7,657 nucleotides of DNA from Clostridia bacterium (lineage in GTDB: Bacteria > Bacillota > Clostridia > Oscillospirales > UBA644). A model generated the notes under the pieces. The model did no database searches and had not been told where the DNA came from. It saw only the letters and a program-made list of their open reading frames with translations. Positions 1 through 7,015 of the stretch are shown one piece after another; within the stretch, counting starts at the first letter, position 1, and every line of letters begins with the position of its first letter. The translations under genes and the position numbers were made by a program. The stretch covers positions 1 to 7,657 of the forward strand of contig JAFPBP010000045.1 in the NCBI GenBank assembly GCA_017424085.1, in the 5' to 3' direction.

Positions 1-1
1 A

Positions 2-1387
2 GAGGATGCCGAAGCCCCCGAATCTTCTTCTGAGGAGGACGACGGCTCCCGAATCCCCGACGTTGACTACGTTTTATCGGTTTGGAACAAGGTGCTTTCG
101 GTTCCCGTAACCAATGCGGAAGAATCCTTCTTTAAGCTTGGCGGAACCTCCATGTCTGCATTGAACGTTCTCAGTATCTATTATAATGAAGGATTCGAGA
201 TGTCTCTTTCCGATTTCTATCAGGCAACCACCGCATCTGCGCAGGCAGAGCTCTTGTGTGAGGTCAGCGGAATTTCGGAGCAGAAAGAGGCGGCTGTTTC
301 GCCGGTAATCGCTTCGCAAAAGAACGGGGTTCTGATTACTGGTGCCACCGGATTTTTCGGAATTCATCTTCTGAAAGAACTCGCCGCCCGAGAGGAAGGT
401 AAGATCGTCTGCATTCTGCGGGACGGCAATACTGCCCGTATGGCGCGTTATCTTGCCTGGTACTTTAACGAAGACGTGGCGGGGGAGATCATCAACCGCA
501 TCGAAATCGTTAAGGGTGACGTTTCCGATCCTCACCTGGGGCTTACCGCATCTGAATACGAGAGATTGGTTGCATCGGTTCACTCCGTATATCACTGCGC
601 TGCAGACGTCCGCCATTTTGCGGCGGATACGGATGCTTATCTGAAGACGAACGTGGGCGGTACCGAAAACATGCTGACGTTTGCCAAGCGCGCAGGCGCA
701 TCCTTCTATCATATGTCCACCTGTAGCGTTAGCGGTGATTCGCTCAAGGATGATCGGGAAAACGCTGAATTCTCTGAAAACGATTATGATATCGGACAGA
801 ATTGGGAAGATAACATTTACGTGAAGAGCAAGTTTATGGCGGAAGGTCTTGTGCGCCGCGCCATTGACGAAGGTCTGAACGCGAAGATCTTCCGCCTCGG
901 AAGATTGGTTGGACGTGCCGAAGACGGTAAATTCCAAATCAATCCGGAGAGCAATGCATTCTATTTGTTCCTTCGAGGGATCGCGCAGCTCGGATCGATA
1001 TCCCGCCGCGCTGCCAGAACTCGGATCGAGCTGACACCCATCGATCTCTGCGTTAACCGTGTTCTCGCTCTTCGGGATGCCTCCGGAACCGTGTATCATA
1101 TTATGAACGAAAATCCTCCCACCATGGCGGAGATTCTCAATGTGGTCTGTCCGGACTGCCGTATTGTTACCGCAGTTGACTTCGCAAAGGCGATCAAGGC
1201 AAAGTCCAAAACTCCCGAAGGGAAGCTTTTGCCCTTCGTTTTGAGCAATCTTCAGATGACGGGACCTCGTCGTGATGCGATCCGGGTTTCCAACCGTCTT
1301 ACCGAGGATGCGCTCAAGGCGGCAGGATACGCAGAGGCTGAATATAAGCTTGAAACAATTCTCAAGGATTTTGAAATAGAGGAATAA
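2..1387 (+). CDS. NRPS-like protein, C-terminal part: carrier domain plus terminal thioester reductase (5' truncated)
   Basis: The frame is open from base 2 with no stop, so the gene starts before the window; a GTG at 92 lies inside the carrier domain and is not the start. Counting from base 2 (461 residues seen), residues 1-16 form an acidic, Ser-rich linker. Residues about 20-87 are a peptidyl/acyl carrier domain with the site LGGTS, Ser50 taking the phosphopantetheine arm. Residues about 109-461 are an NAD(P)H-dependent thioester reductase of the extended SDR type: nucleotide loop TGATGFFG (113-120), GDVSDPHLGL, the Ser-Thr pair in HMSTCS (Thr240) and YVKSK with Tyr273 and Lys277. Such domains reductively cleave the carrier-bound thioester to an aldehyde, sometimes on to an alcohol. 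A chain-releasing module at the end of an NRPS or hybrid assembly line is the best reading; a carboxylic-acid-reductase-like A-T-R protein is possible because upstream domains are unseen. The next gene starts 3 nt after the stop. Confidence 0.9.
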   Translation, partial: EDAEAPESSSEEDDGSRIPDVDYVLSVWNKVLSVPVTNAEESFFKLGGTSMSALNVLSIYYNEGFEMSLSDFYQATTASAQAELLCEVSGISEQKEAAVSPVIASQKNGVLITGATGFFGIHLLKELAAREEGKIVCILRDGNTARMARYLAWYFNEDVAGEIINRIEIVKGDVSDPHLGLTASEYERLVASVHSVYHCAADVRHFAADTDAYLKTNVGGTENMLTFAKRAGASFYHMSTCSVSGDSLKDDRENAEFSENDYDIGQNWEDNIYVKSKFMAEGLVRRAIDEGLNAKIFRLGRLVGRAEDGKFQINPESNAFYLFLRGIAQLGSISRRAARTRIELTPIDLCVNRVLALRDASGTVYHIMNENPPTMAEILNVVCPDCRIVTAVDFAKAIKAKSKTPEGKLLPFVLSNLQMTGPRRDAIRVSNRLTEDALKAAGYAEAEYKLETILKDFEIEE

Positions 1388-1390
1388 AAG

Positions 1391-3253
1391 ATGATTTCTG
1401 ACATATCCGTAATTATCTTCCTGGCGGCGTTGGTTACGCTGACTATATTCTTTATATGGAGTAAAACAGCGCAAAAAAGAAGGCAGTTGCTTCACAGTCT
1501 GTTTTTAATGCTCGCCGTGGCGTACACGTCCTGGATCATTCCCCTCATTATCATGAGGTTTGTTCCAGCGGACAATGAAACGCTGTTGTACATACTGGAC
1601 TGTGTGATGCAGCCGGGCGGAGCCTTGTGCTCTCCGATCTATCTTTGCATAGCGGTCACCTTCGTATCCGGAAATGACAAGATGTCCAATTGGCTCAAGG
1701 CATTCTTCATCCTCCCGATCTTTACGATTCTGGTCGCTTGGACCAACCCGTTGCATCATTTGTATTATCAGCAGTTCTCTGTTGTACGCAGCCAGATCGT
1801 CTTCGGTCCCTACATTGTGGTCAGCGGTCTTGGGAATTACATATTCCTGATTGCCGCCGTGGTTTATATGATCGGCTTCGGATTAAAGAACCGTTCTTCG
1901 CTGTATTGGAAGCAAAGCACGCTGTTTATCATCAGCGGTCTTGCGCCTCTGTTTATGAGCATGTATGCCACCTTCAGCGGACAGGACGTTCCGATCACTG
2001 CAACACCGCTTAGCTTCATGGTAACGCTTCTGCTGAACGGAATCGCAATATTTCAGCTTCATCTGCTTGACATCAGCCCCATCGCGACCGACCACATCCT
2101 GAATGCAATTTCCGATAGCTACGTTGTGCTGAACGACACGGGAATCGTCGTTAAGTACAATCGAAGCTTTGAAGATTTGTTTGTAAGGGAATACGGGATT
2201 GTCAAGAATCAAGAGATTATCAACTGCCTTAAGAATGACGATAATACGCAAAAGGGTCCAATCTACAACATTCTCTCTGCGTTGCGGTCCAGTAAAAACG
2301 GTGGAACAAATATTTCCTATGAGCAGACCGCGATTTTCACTGCAGGCGGAACTGACGTGAAGAAGCATTTCGTCGTTGACGTTTCCCCTCTCTATCTGAA
2401 TGGTCAGATCTCGGGCTTTGTTATCCTGTTCAAGGACATTACTCAGCTTCGGGACAGTATGAAAAAGTTGCAGGATAGCCAGGAACGAATGATGGAGCAG
2501 GAGCGGTTTGCGTTCCTCGGTCAAATGATCGGTGGGCTTGCCCACAACCTGAAAACTCCGATCATGAGTATTTCGGGCTGTATCTCCGCAGCGGAAGCGC
2601 TCGTCGATGAATGTGTTGAAAGCCTGTCCGACGAGGACGTAACGAAAGAGGATTATCTTGAGATTTACGGTGAAATGCGGGAATGGTACGGTAAGGTAAA
2701 GGAATCCACCACTTACATGTCCGATATTATTACCGCAATTAAAGGCCAGGCGGCGCATATCAGCACAGACGAGCAATCCAGCTTTACGATCAGCGAGGTT
2801 CTGAAACGCAGCATGCTTCTGATGCGGCATGAATTGTTGAACGGCGGCTGTCCGCTTAAGATCAAATGTGATGAAAACGAGGAGATCTCTCTGAAGGGAG
2901 ATATTAACAATCTGGTCCAGGTTATCGGAAATCTGATCAGCAACTCCATCTACGCGCAAAAGGATATCGACGGCGGGGAGATCGAAATTGAAGTCTACCA
3001 CGATGAAAGCAAGCTGAACATTCTTGTCAAGGATCGTGGGACGGGTATCAGTGAAAACGTACTGAACAAGCTGTTCAAATCAATGGTTACAAACAAAGGA
3101 ACCATGGGAACGGGGCTTGGGCTTTACATTTCAAACGCAGTAATCCGAGGTAAATTCAACGGGGAAATGTGGGGAGAAAATCGCAAGGACGGCGGTTCGA
3201 TCTTCGGCATTGCAATCCCCCTGGACACCGTAACCATTAAAAGATTGAGATGA
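1391..3253 (+). CDS. Membrane sensor histidine kinase (7TM-PAS-HisKA-HATPase)
   Basis: This 620-aa kinase has a hydrophobic first third with about seven membrane segments (roughly 5-23, 34-57, 64-92, 102-117, 140-162, 174-194, 203-224), matching the N-terminal 7TM sensor region known from Clostridia kinases. A PAS-like domain follows (about 228-350), then a short coiled linker. The dimerisation/phosphoacceptor helix carries GGLAHNLKTP with His385. The ATPase domain shows the N box (NLISNS, Asn514 and Asn518), G1 box DRGTG (548-552), an F-box-like LFKSMVTNKG and G2 box GTGLGL (573-578), so ATP binding looks intact. The residue after the phosphoacceptor His is Asn, where HisKA kinases usually have Glu or Asp. 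The ATG at 1391 has AGAGGA (1377-1382) 8 nt upstream. The gene lies 3 nt after the NRPS stop and 19 nt before its presumed partner response regulator. The signal is unknown; the 7TM region suggests a membrane or extracellular ligand. Confidence 0.93.
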   Translation: MISDISVIIFLAALVTLTIFFIWSKTAQKRRQLLHSLFLMLAVAYTSWIIPLIIMRFVPADNETLLYILDCVMQPGGALCSPIYLCIAVTFVSGNDKMSNWLKAFFILPIFTILVAWTNPLHHLYYQQFSVVRSQIVFGPYIVVSGLGNYIFLIAAVVYMIGFGLKNRSSLYWKQSTLFIISGLAPLFMSMYATFSGQDVPITATPLSFMVTLLLNGIAIFQLHLLDISPIATDHILNAISDSYVVLNDTGIVVKYNRSFEDLFVREYGIVKNQEIINCLKNDDNTQKGPIYNILSALRSSKNGGTNISYEQTAIFTAGGTDVKKHFVVDVSPLYLNGQISGFVILFKDITQLRDSMKKLQDSQERMMEQERFAFLGQMIGGLAHNLKTPIMSISGCISAAEALVDECVESLSDEDVTKEDYLEIYGEMREWYGKVKESTTYMSDIITAIKGQAAHISTDEQSSFTISEVLKRSMLLMRHELLNGGCPLKIKCDENEEISLKGDINNLVQVIGNLISNSIYAQKDIDGGEIEIEVYHDESKLNILVKDRGTGISENVLNKLFKSMVTNKGTMGTGLGLYISNAVIRGKFNGEMWGENRKDGGSIFGIAIPLDTVTIKRLR

Positions 3254-3272
3254 AATAACGAGGCAAACTGAT

Positions 3273-4319
3273 ATGAGAAAAAGTAAAATTACTGCAGATG
3301 CTCAAATTTCCATCCTCACGGTCGATGATGACCCGATCATTACCTCCACGATCAAGGACTATTTTAAGCGTTCCGGCTATAATGTGGATATCGAAAACAA
3401 TCCCGTTCAGGCAATCGAACGGATCCGCAACGGCAGTTATGATATCCTTTTGCTGGACTTTTTGATGTCACCCATCTGCGGTGATCAGGTGGTAGAGGAG
3501 ATCCGCAAGTTCAATACCGACCTGTTCATCGTATTGTTGACGGGGCACAAGAGTATGGCTCCTCCGGTCAAAACGATCCGTCAGTTGGATATTCAGGGAT
3601 ATTATGAAAAGGATGATCGTTTTGATCAGCTTGAGCTTCTTGTGGAATCCTGCGTGAAGTCCATCAAGCAGCTTCGTACGATTCGTTCCTATCAGGAAGA
3701 AATGTCCCGCGCTTATATGCAAACGATTGAAACGTTGCGCTTCATTGTTGAAACCAGAGACCATGATACGCAGGGGCACTCCGAGCGCGTTTCGCTTTTG
3801 GGCGAAGCTATCGCACGAGAGATGGGCTTGCCTTCCGCTCAGGTAGAACGTATCCGTGTTGCCGGTCTTTTTCATGATATCGGAAAGATTGGTGTTCCCG
3901 ATGCGATCCTTTTGAAAAACGGTCCCTTGACTGCGGAAGAATATGATCAGATCAAGCTGCATCCTGCCGCAGGTGAAAAGATCCTCAGCACATATTCCCC
4001 CTTCAAGGATACCCTCCCAATCATTCGCAGCCATCATGAACGTATCGACGGGAGCGGATACCCCGACGGATTGGCAGGGGATCACATCGATATCGGAGCG
4101 AAAATCATTGCCGTTGCCGATTCATTTGATGCCATGGTGTCAAATCGCACCTATCGCCGAGGCTTGAGCTTTGAGACTGCCATGGGTGAGCTTGTCAAGG
4201 GAATGGGGCGTCAGTTTGAACCTGCGATCGTCGAGGCATTCCAAAGAATGATCGAAACCATGGGGCGAGAAGATTTTGAACGAGTTTACTGCGCCCATTC
4301 AAACGATACGGAGAAATGA
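3273..4319 (+). CDS. Response regulator with HD-GYP domain (putative cyclic-di-GMP phosphodiesterase)
   Basis: This is a 348-aa, two-domain cytoplasmic protein. Residues about 11-130 are a receiver domain: acidic pocket VDDD (17-20), phosphoacceptor Asp62 in LLLDFLMSP, Thr90 in LLTGH and Lys113. A helical linker (about 130-155) leads to an HD-GYP domain (about 155-340) with His169 (GHSERV), His201-Asp202 in HDIGKIGVPD, His230, His254-His255, the signature DGSGYPDG (259-266) and Asp283. All usual metal-ligand positions appear filled, so an active enzyme is likely. HD-GYP proteins typically hydrolyse cyclic di-GMP, and some act on other cyclic dinucleotides. No DNA-binding domain is present, so output must be through a second messenger or protein contact. 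The adjacent histidine kinase is the obvious partner. The start at 3273 has a GAGG-type site (3260-3263). The TGA overlaps an in-frame ATG of the next gene at 4316, though the better ligase start is 4322. Confidence 0.94.
   Translation: MRKSKITADAQISILTVDDDPIITSTIKDYFKRSGYNVDIENNPVQAIERIRNGSYDILLLDFLMSPICGDQVVEEIRKFNTDLFIVLLTGHKSMAPPVKTIRQLDIQGYYEKDDRFDQLELLVESCVKSIKQLRTIRSYQEEMSRAYMQTIETLRFIVETRDHDTQGHSERVSLLGEAIAREMGLPSAQVERIRVAGLFHDIGKIGVPDAILLKNGPLTAEEYDQIKLHPAAGEKILSTYSPFKDTLPIIRSHHERIDGSGYPDGLAGDHIDIGAKIIAVADSFDAMVSNRTYRRGLSFETAMGELVKGMGRQFEPAIVEAFQRMIETMGREDFERVYCAHSNDTEK
4310..4313 (+). promoter_or_regulatory. Ribosome binding site that decides the ligase start
   Basis: GGAG lies inside the last codons of the HD-GYP gene. 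It is 2 nt from the ATG at 4316 (too close) but 8 nt from the ATG at 4322, which makes 4322 the better start and suggests translational coupling with the upstream gene. Confidence 0.65.
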
Positions 4320-4321
4320 TT

Positions 4322-5971
4322 ATGAAAAAGTATCCATTGAATCAAGTTACCTATTATTCGTGCTTCCGCGATATGATCGAAGCCTTGCCTCAAGGTCGGG
4401 AGGACGAGCCTGCCATCTCCTGGTTTACCCGCAAGGGTGAGGAGCATGGAGTAACGCTGGGTCAGTTGCGGGAAGACGTGCGAAATCTGCAATCTGCATT
4501 TATCCATCACGGACTTCAGGGCAAGCAGATCGCTATTCTCGGAGAAAACTGCTATGAGTGGCTTCTGGTTTACTTTGCTGCAACCTACTGCGGCTCCATC
4601 GCGGTTTGCGTCGATGTGGAACAGCCCGAGGAAACGATCCTTCAGATGCTAAAAATGACGGATGCTGCAGCTTTGATCTTTGCGGGCTCTCTTGAATCCA
4701 TCTGCAAAAAGCATGCAGACGATTCCTGTCAGAAATTCCTTCTGTCCGAAGGGGGAGACTATCCCAACGTTGCAGACCTGATCGCAGAAGGAAAGACCTG
4801 TCGGGAAAACGGAACAAATCTTGACGAGAGCTTTGCTGTTGTTTCTGAGAATGATACGGCTGCGATCGTGTTTACCTCGGGAACCACCAATTATTCGAAG
4901 CCCGTAATGCTCTCCCAGGGAGCAATTTTAACGAATGCATCCGATGCCCTGGCAAATGTTGCCATTGGAAGCGTTGCGTTTACCTCCCTGCCATTCTACC
5001 ATACCTACGGGCTGACCTGCTCGGTTCTTTCCATGCTGATCGGAAAGGCACATCTTTATATCAACGGAAATCTGAAAACCGTTATGCGCGATATTCAGCT
5101 TGCAAAGCCTCATACCATGCTGACGGTCCCCCTGATGCTTGAAACGATTCACAACAAGCTTTGGATGACCGCCGAGAGTAACGGCAAGGCTAAGGATCTG
5201 AAAACGCTGCTGAAGCTGAAAAAGATCTTGTTCTCGCTTGGAATCAAGACTGTGGGAAAGACCCTGGTTGCGATCCGAGAGAAATGCTTCGGATGTATTC
5301 GTCTGATTATTTGCGGCGGCGCTCATATGGATCGCTCGATCATGGAAGAATTCGGGTTCATGGGAATCACCGTGCTTCAGGGATACGGAATCACGGAATG
5401 CGCTCCGTTGGTCAGCGTCAACCGTAACCATGCAAACAAATACGATTCCGTCGGTCTTCCCAGCGCCCATTGCGAGGTTCGTATCGACGATGGCGAGATT
5501 CTCGTTCGCGGGAAAAACGTCATGCAGGGATACTATAAATTCCCCGATCTTACCGAAGAAGCAATGCGGGACGGTTGGTTTGCTACGGGTGACGTTGGGT
5601 ATCTGGATAAGGACGGATTCCTTTATATCACGGGCAGAAAGAAAAACCTGATCGTCTTCAAGAACGGCAAAAAGCTTTCTCCCGAGAAGCTGGAGGAAAA
5701 GATCCGTCAGATACCTCTTGTAAAAGAGGTCGTGGTGTACGGTGCTATCACGGGAGCTACGACGGATGACGTTCAAGTCGCCGCAAGTATATATCCCAAT
5801 AAAGAACGCTGCTCTGATATGTCCTCGTACGAGATTCTCGAATCTCTGCAGGCGGAGATCGATCTGATCAATCGGGATCTTCCCATGTATCAACATATTC
5901 AGATGATCAATATTCGTGAGCAGGAATTTTCCAAGACGGCTTTGCAAAAGGTAAAGCGTCATCTTGTTTGA
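4322..5971 (+). CDS. Adenylate-forming acyl ligase (fatty acyl-CoA/acyl-ACP synthetase family)
   Basis: This ANL-superfamily enzyme (549 aa from the ATG at 4322; an in-frame ATG at 4316 would add two residues) activates a carboxylic acid as acyl-AMP and passes it to a thiol. Motifs in order: phosphate loop TSGTTNYSKP (185-194), A5 motif GYGITE (354-359), ATGD (421-424), hinge GRKKNLIVFKNGKKLSP (438-454), and the C-terminal SKTALQKVKR with the likely catalytic Lys543. The length and the C-terminal motif fit long-chain acyl-CoA synthetase-like enzymes better than a free-standing amino-acid adenylation domain. The phosphate loop departs from TSGTTGxPKG by having Asn and Pro where Gly is usual. 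A stand-alone ACP begins 17 nt downstream and a PPTase follows, so the likely acceptor is that ACP rather than free CoA (inference). The acid substrate cannot be read from the sequence. Confidence 0.9.
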   Translation: MKKYPLNQVTYYSCFRDMIEALPQGREDEPAISWFTRKGEEHGVTLGQLREDVRNLQSAFIHHGLQGKQIAILGENCYEWLLVYFAATYCGSIAVCVDVEQPEETILQMLKMTDAAALIFAGSLESICKKHADDSCQKFLLSEGGDYPNVADLIAEGKTCRENGTNLDESFAVVSENDTAAIVFTSGTTNYSKPVMLSQGAILTNASDALANVAIGSVAFTSLPFYHTYGLTCSVLSMLIGKAHLYINGNLKTVMRDIQLAKPHTMLTVPLMLETIHNKLWMTAESNGKAKDLKTLLKLKKILFSLGIKTVGKTLVAIREKCFGCIRLIICGGAHMDRSIMEEFGFMGITVLQGYGITECAPLVSVNRNHANKYDSVGLPSAHCEVRIDDGEILVRGKNVMQGYYKFPDLTEEAMRDGWFATGDVGYLDKDGFLYITGRKKNLIVFKNGKKLSPEKLEEKIRQIPLVKEVVVYGAITGATTDDVQVAASIYPNKERCSDMSSYEILESLQAEIDLINRDLPMYQHIQMINIREQEFSKTALQKVKRHLV

Positions 5972-5976
5972 TAATC

Positions 5977-5981
5977 AGAGG
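5977..5981 (+). promoter_or_regulatory. Ribosome binding site that decides the ACP start
   Basis: AGAGG lies 7 nt before the ATG at 5989. It supports that start over the upstream in-frame TTG at 5968, which overlaps the ligase stop and has no comparable site. Confidence 0.75.
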
Positions 5982-5988
5982 TATTAAT

Positions 5989-6231
5989 ATGGAAGAACAG
6001 TTGCTTGAATTTGTCAAAGATACTATTTTTCAGGTCACGGGTCAGCGCGGTCTGGATTATGAAACAGATTTCGTCAAGGATCTGGGGTTGACTTCCTTTG
6101 ACGTGATGAACATCGTTTGCATTTTTGAGGATCATTTTGACGTGGATATTCCGAACCGTGACGTTTGGAAATTGAGACAGGTCAAGGACGTGATCAACTA
6201 TATGATCCAGAGAGGAATCACGCAGGTATGA
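5989..6231 (+). CDS. Stand-alone acyl carrier protein
   Basis: This small acidic protein of 80 aa has the size and fold pattern of a discrete acyl carrier protein. Helix II begins with DLGLTSFDVMNIV, and Ser36 is the phosphopantetheine attachment site, at the same residue number as in mature E. coli AcpP. The following acidic stretch (FEDHFDVDIP) resembles the partner-recognition helix of fatty-acid-synthase ACPs. LTS replaces the common DSL. Its position between an acyl ligase (17 nt upstream) and a PPTase (4-nt overlap) argues for a dedicated carrier that receives an activated acyl group for the NRPS pathway, rather than the housekeeping ACP, which normally sits with fatty-acid genes. A D-alanyl-carrier-like role (DltC type) is less likely because no other dlt gene is present. 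Confidence 0.93.
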   Translation: MEEQLLEFVKDTIFQVTGQRGLDYETDFVKDLGLTSFDVMNIVCIFEDHFDVDIPNRDVWKLRQVKDVINYMIQRGITQV

Positions 6232-6872
6232 GTTCTCGCTCCGACGATCTTTATTTGGTCCTCTCGGAAGCTGACGGAGCATCCTCAGAGCAAAAGATGC
6301 AAGAAGCCGCACGCATTTTTGCAAAGGATTGCGGAATCCCCCTCTCGAATGTCGATCCCAAGACGGGAACTCTAAGGGTTGCCCGAACCATAACCGGTAA
6401 ACCGTTTTTCCCCGACTGTGCTCAAATAAAGTTTTCCGTCAGCCATAGCGGAACCTATATTATATGTGCCGTTTCGGGCTCGGAGGTCGGCGTCGATCTT
6501 CAGCAACATACCCGAATGAAAGGGGAGACCGAAGAGGAGGCTCTTTGTCGATTTCGCAAAATTGCAAAGCGCTTCTTTCATGAAGAGGAATCTCAATTCG
6601 TTGAAAACGGTAACTGCGACGATTTCTTCAAGATATGGACCGCAAAGGAAAGCTACGTTAAGTTTACGGGGCAAGGAATGGATTCTCATTACGGAGATTT
6701 CAGCGTAATGCCCGAGGACCGAACGTTGCTCTCTTCCCGTTTCGTGCCGAATCGTCCCGTTCAATGGGATGCGATGGGGCTTTGCTTCACGCAGATGCTG
6801 ATCGAACCTGATTATACCCTTTGCATCTGCACTCGGGGCAAAAAGAATATCGTGGTTCTGCATAATATATAA
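6228..6872 (+). CDS. Sfp-type 4'-phosphopantetheinyl transferase
   Basis: This enzyme moves the 4'-phosphopantetheine arm of CoA onto the serine of carrier domains. The 214-aa length fits the Sfp/Gsp group, not the about 120-aa AcpS group. Visible motifs: GKPFF (57-61), FSVSHSGTY (69-77), VGVDLQ (87-92) with the Mg-binding Asp90, the stretch KRFFHEEE (114-121) and WTAKESYVKFTGQG (137-150) with Glu141 and Lys145. At position 92, where Sfp-like proteins often have Glu, there is Gln. The ATG at 6228 overlaps the ACP stop as ATGA, with AGAGGA (6211-6216) 11 nt upstream; a longer reading from a TTG at 6165 would run far into the ACP gene and add residues outside the family pattern. Likely clients are the ACP just upstream and the NRPS carrier at the start of the window. 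It is the last gene before the terminator. Confidence 0.93.
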   Translation: MSSRSDDLYLVLSEADGASSEQKMQEAARIFAKDCGIPLSNVDPKTGTLRVARTITGKPFFPDCAQIKFSVSHSGTYIICAVSGSEVGVDLQQHTRMKGETEEEALCRFRKIAKRFFHEEESQFVENGNCDDFFKIWTAKESYVKFTGQGMDSHYGDFSVMPEDRTLLSSRFVPNRPVQWDAMGLCFTQMLIEPDYTLCICTRGKKNIVVLHNI

Positions 6873-6889
6873 TTAGGAAAATAAATGGT

Positions 6890-6934
6890 AAAATTCGCAA
6901 TCTAAATGCAGGTTGCGAATTTTTCTTTATTTTG
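6890..6934 (+). terminator. Rho-independent terminator of the biosynthetic operon
   Basis: A perfect 11-bp inverted repeat pairs 6890-6900 (AAAATTCGCAA) with 6913-6923 (TTGCGAATTTT), with a 12-nt loop. The T-rich tail TTTTCTTTATTTT follows. It starts 18 nt after the PPTase stop. The stem has only three G-C pairs, so it may be leaky, but position and shape fit the end of the operon. Confidence 0.82.
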
Positions 6935-6936
6935 CG

Positions 6937-6973
6937 AAATGTAACTGGTTTTGTGACTTCAAAGAGGTATAAT
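6937..6973 (+). promoter_or_regulatory. Promoter with TGTAAC/TGTGAC direct repeat, upstream of the 135-aa gene
   Basis: The -10 box TATAAT lies at 6968-6973. No -35 TTGACA is found at the normal distance (CTGGTT at 6945-6950). Instead TGTAAC (6940-6945) and TGTGAC (6952-6957) form a direct repeat with a 12-bp period ending 10 nt before the -10. The block from AAATGTAAC to TATAAT has the same spacing as the one at 7472-7508. A start of transcription near 6980 would give a leader of about 36 nt. Confidence 0.6.
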
Positions 6974-7015
6974 AATCGTGAAAATATGATAGGATGTTTG
7001 CTCGGAGGTTAATTT

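Noticed and set aside
74..1495. 473-aa open frame on the - strand opposite the NRPS gene
   Set aside because: It lies antisense across the carrier and reductase domains, which show clear family motifs. It has no recognisable domain and reads as a shadow frame from codon bias.
1883..3001. 372-aa open frame on the - strand opposite the histidine kinase
   Set aside because: The + strand encodes a complete kinase with all boxes; the antisense protein has no recognisable family features.
3378..3383. TATAAT inside the HD-GYP gene as an internal promoter
   Set aside because: No -35 box or TGTAAC repeat at a suitable distance; it falls in conserved receiver-domain coding sequence.
4928..5962. 344-aa open frame on the - strand opposite the ligase
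   Set aside because: Shadow of the ligase gene, whose motifs fix the coding strand.
6165..6227. TTG-started N-terminal extension of the PPTase
   Set aside because: It would run 67 nt into the ACP gene and adds no family-like sequence; the ATG at 6228 in an ATGA overlap is the better start.
1..6872. Regulatory RNA or riboswitch within the operon
   Set aside because: Gaps between genes are 19 nt or less, leaving no room for a structured leader; the operon's own leader is outside the window.
6868..6873. TATAAT overlapping the PPTase stop codon as a promoter
   Set aside because: No -35 element is visible, and any transcript would run at once into the terminator at 6890-6934.
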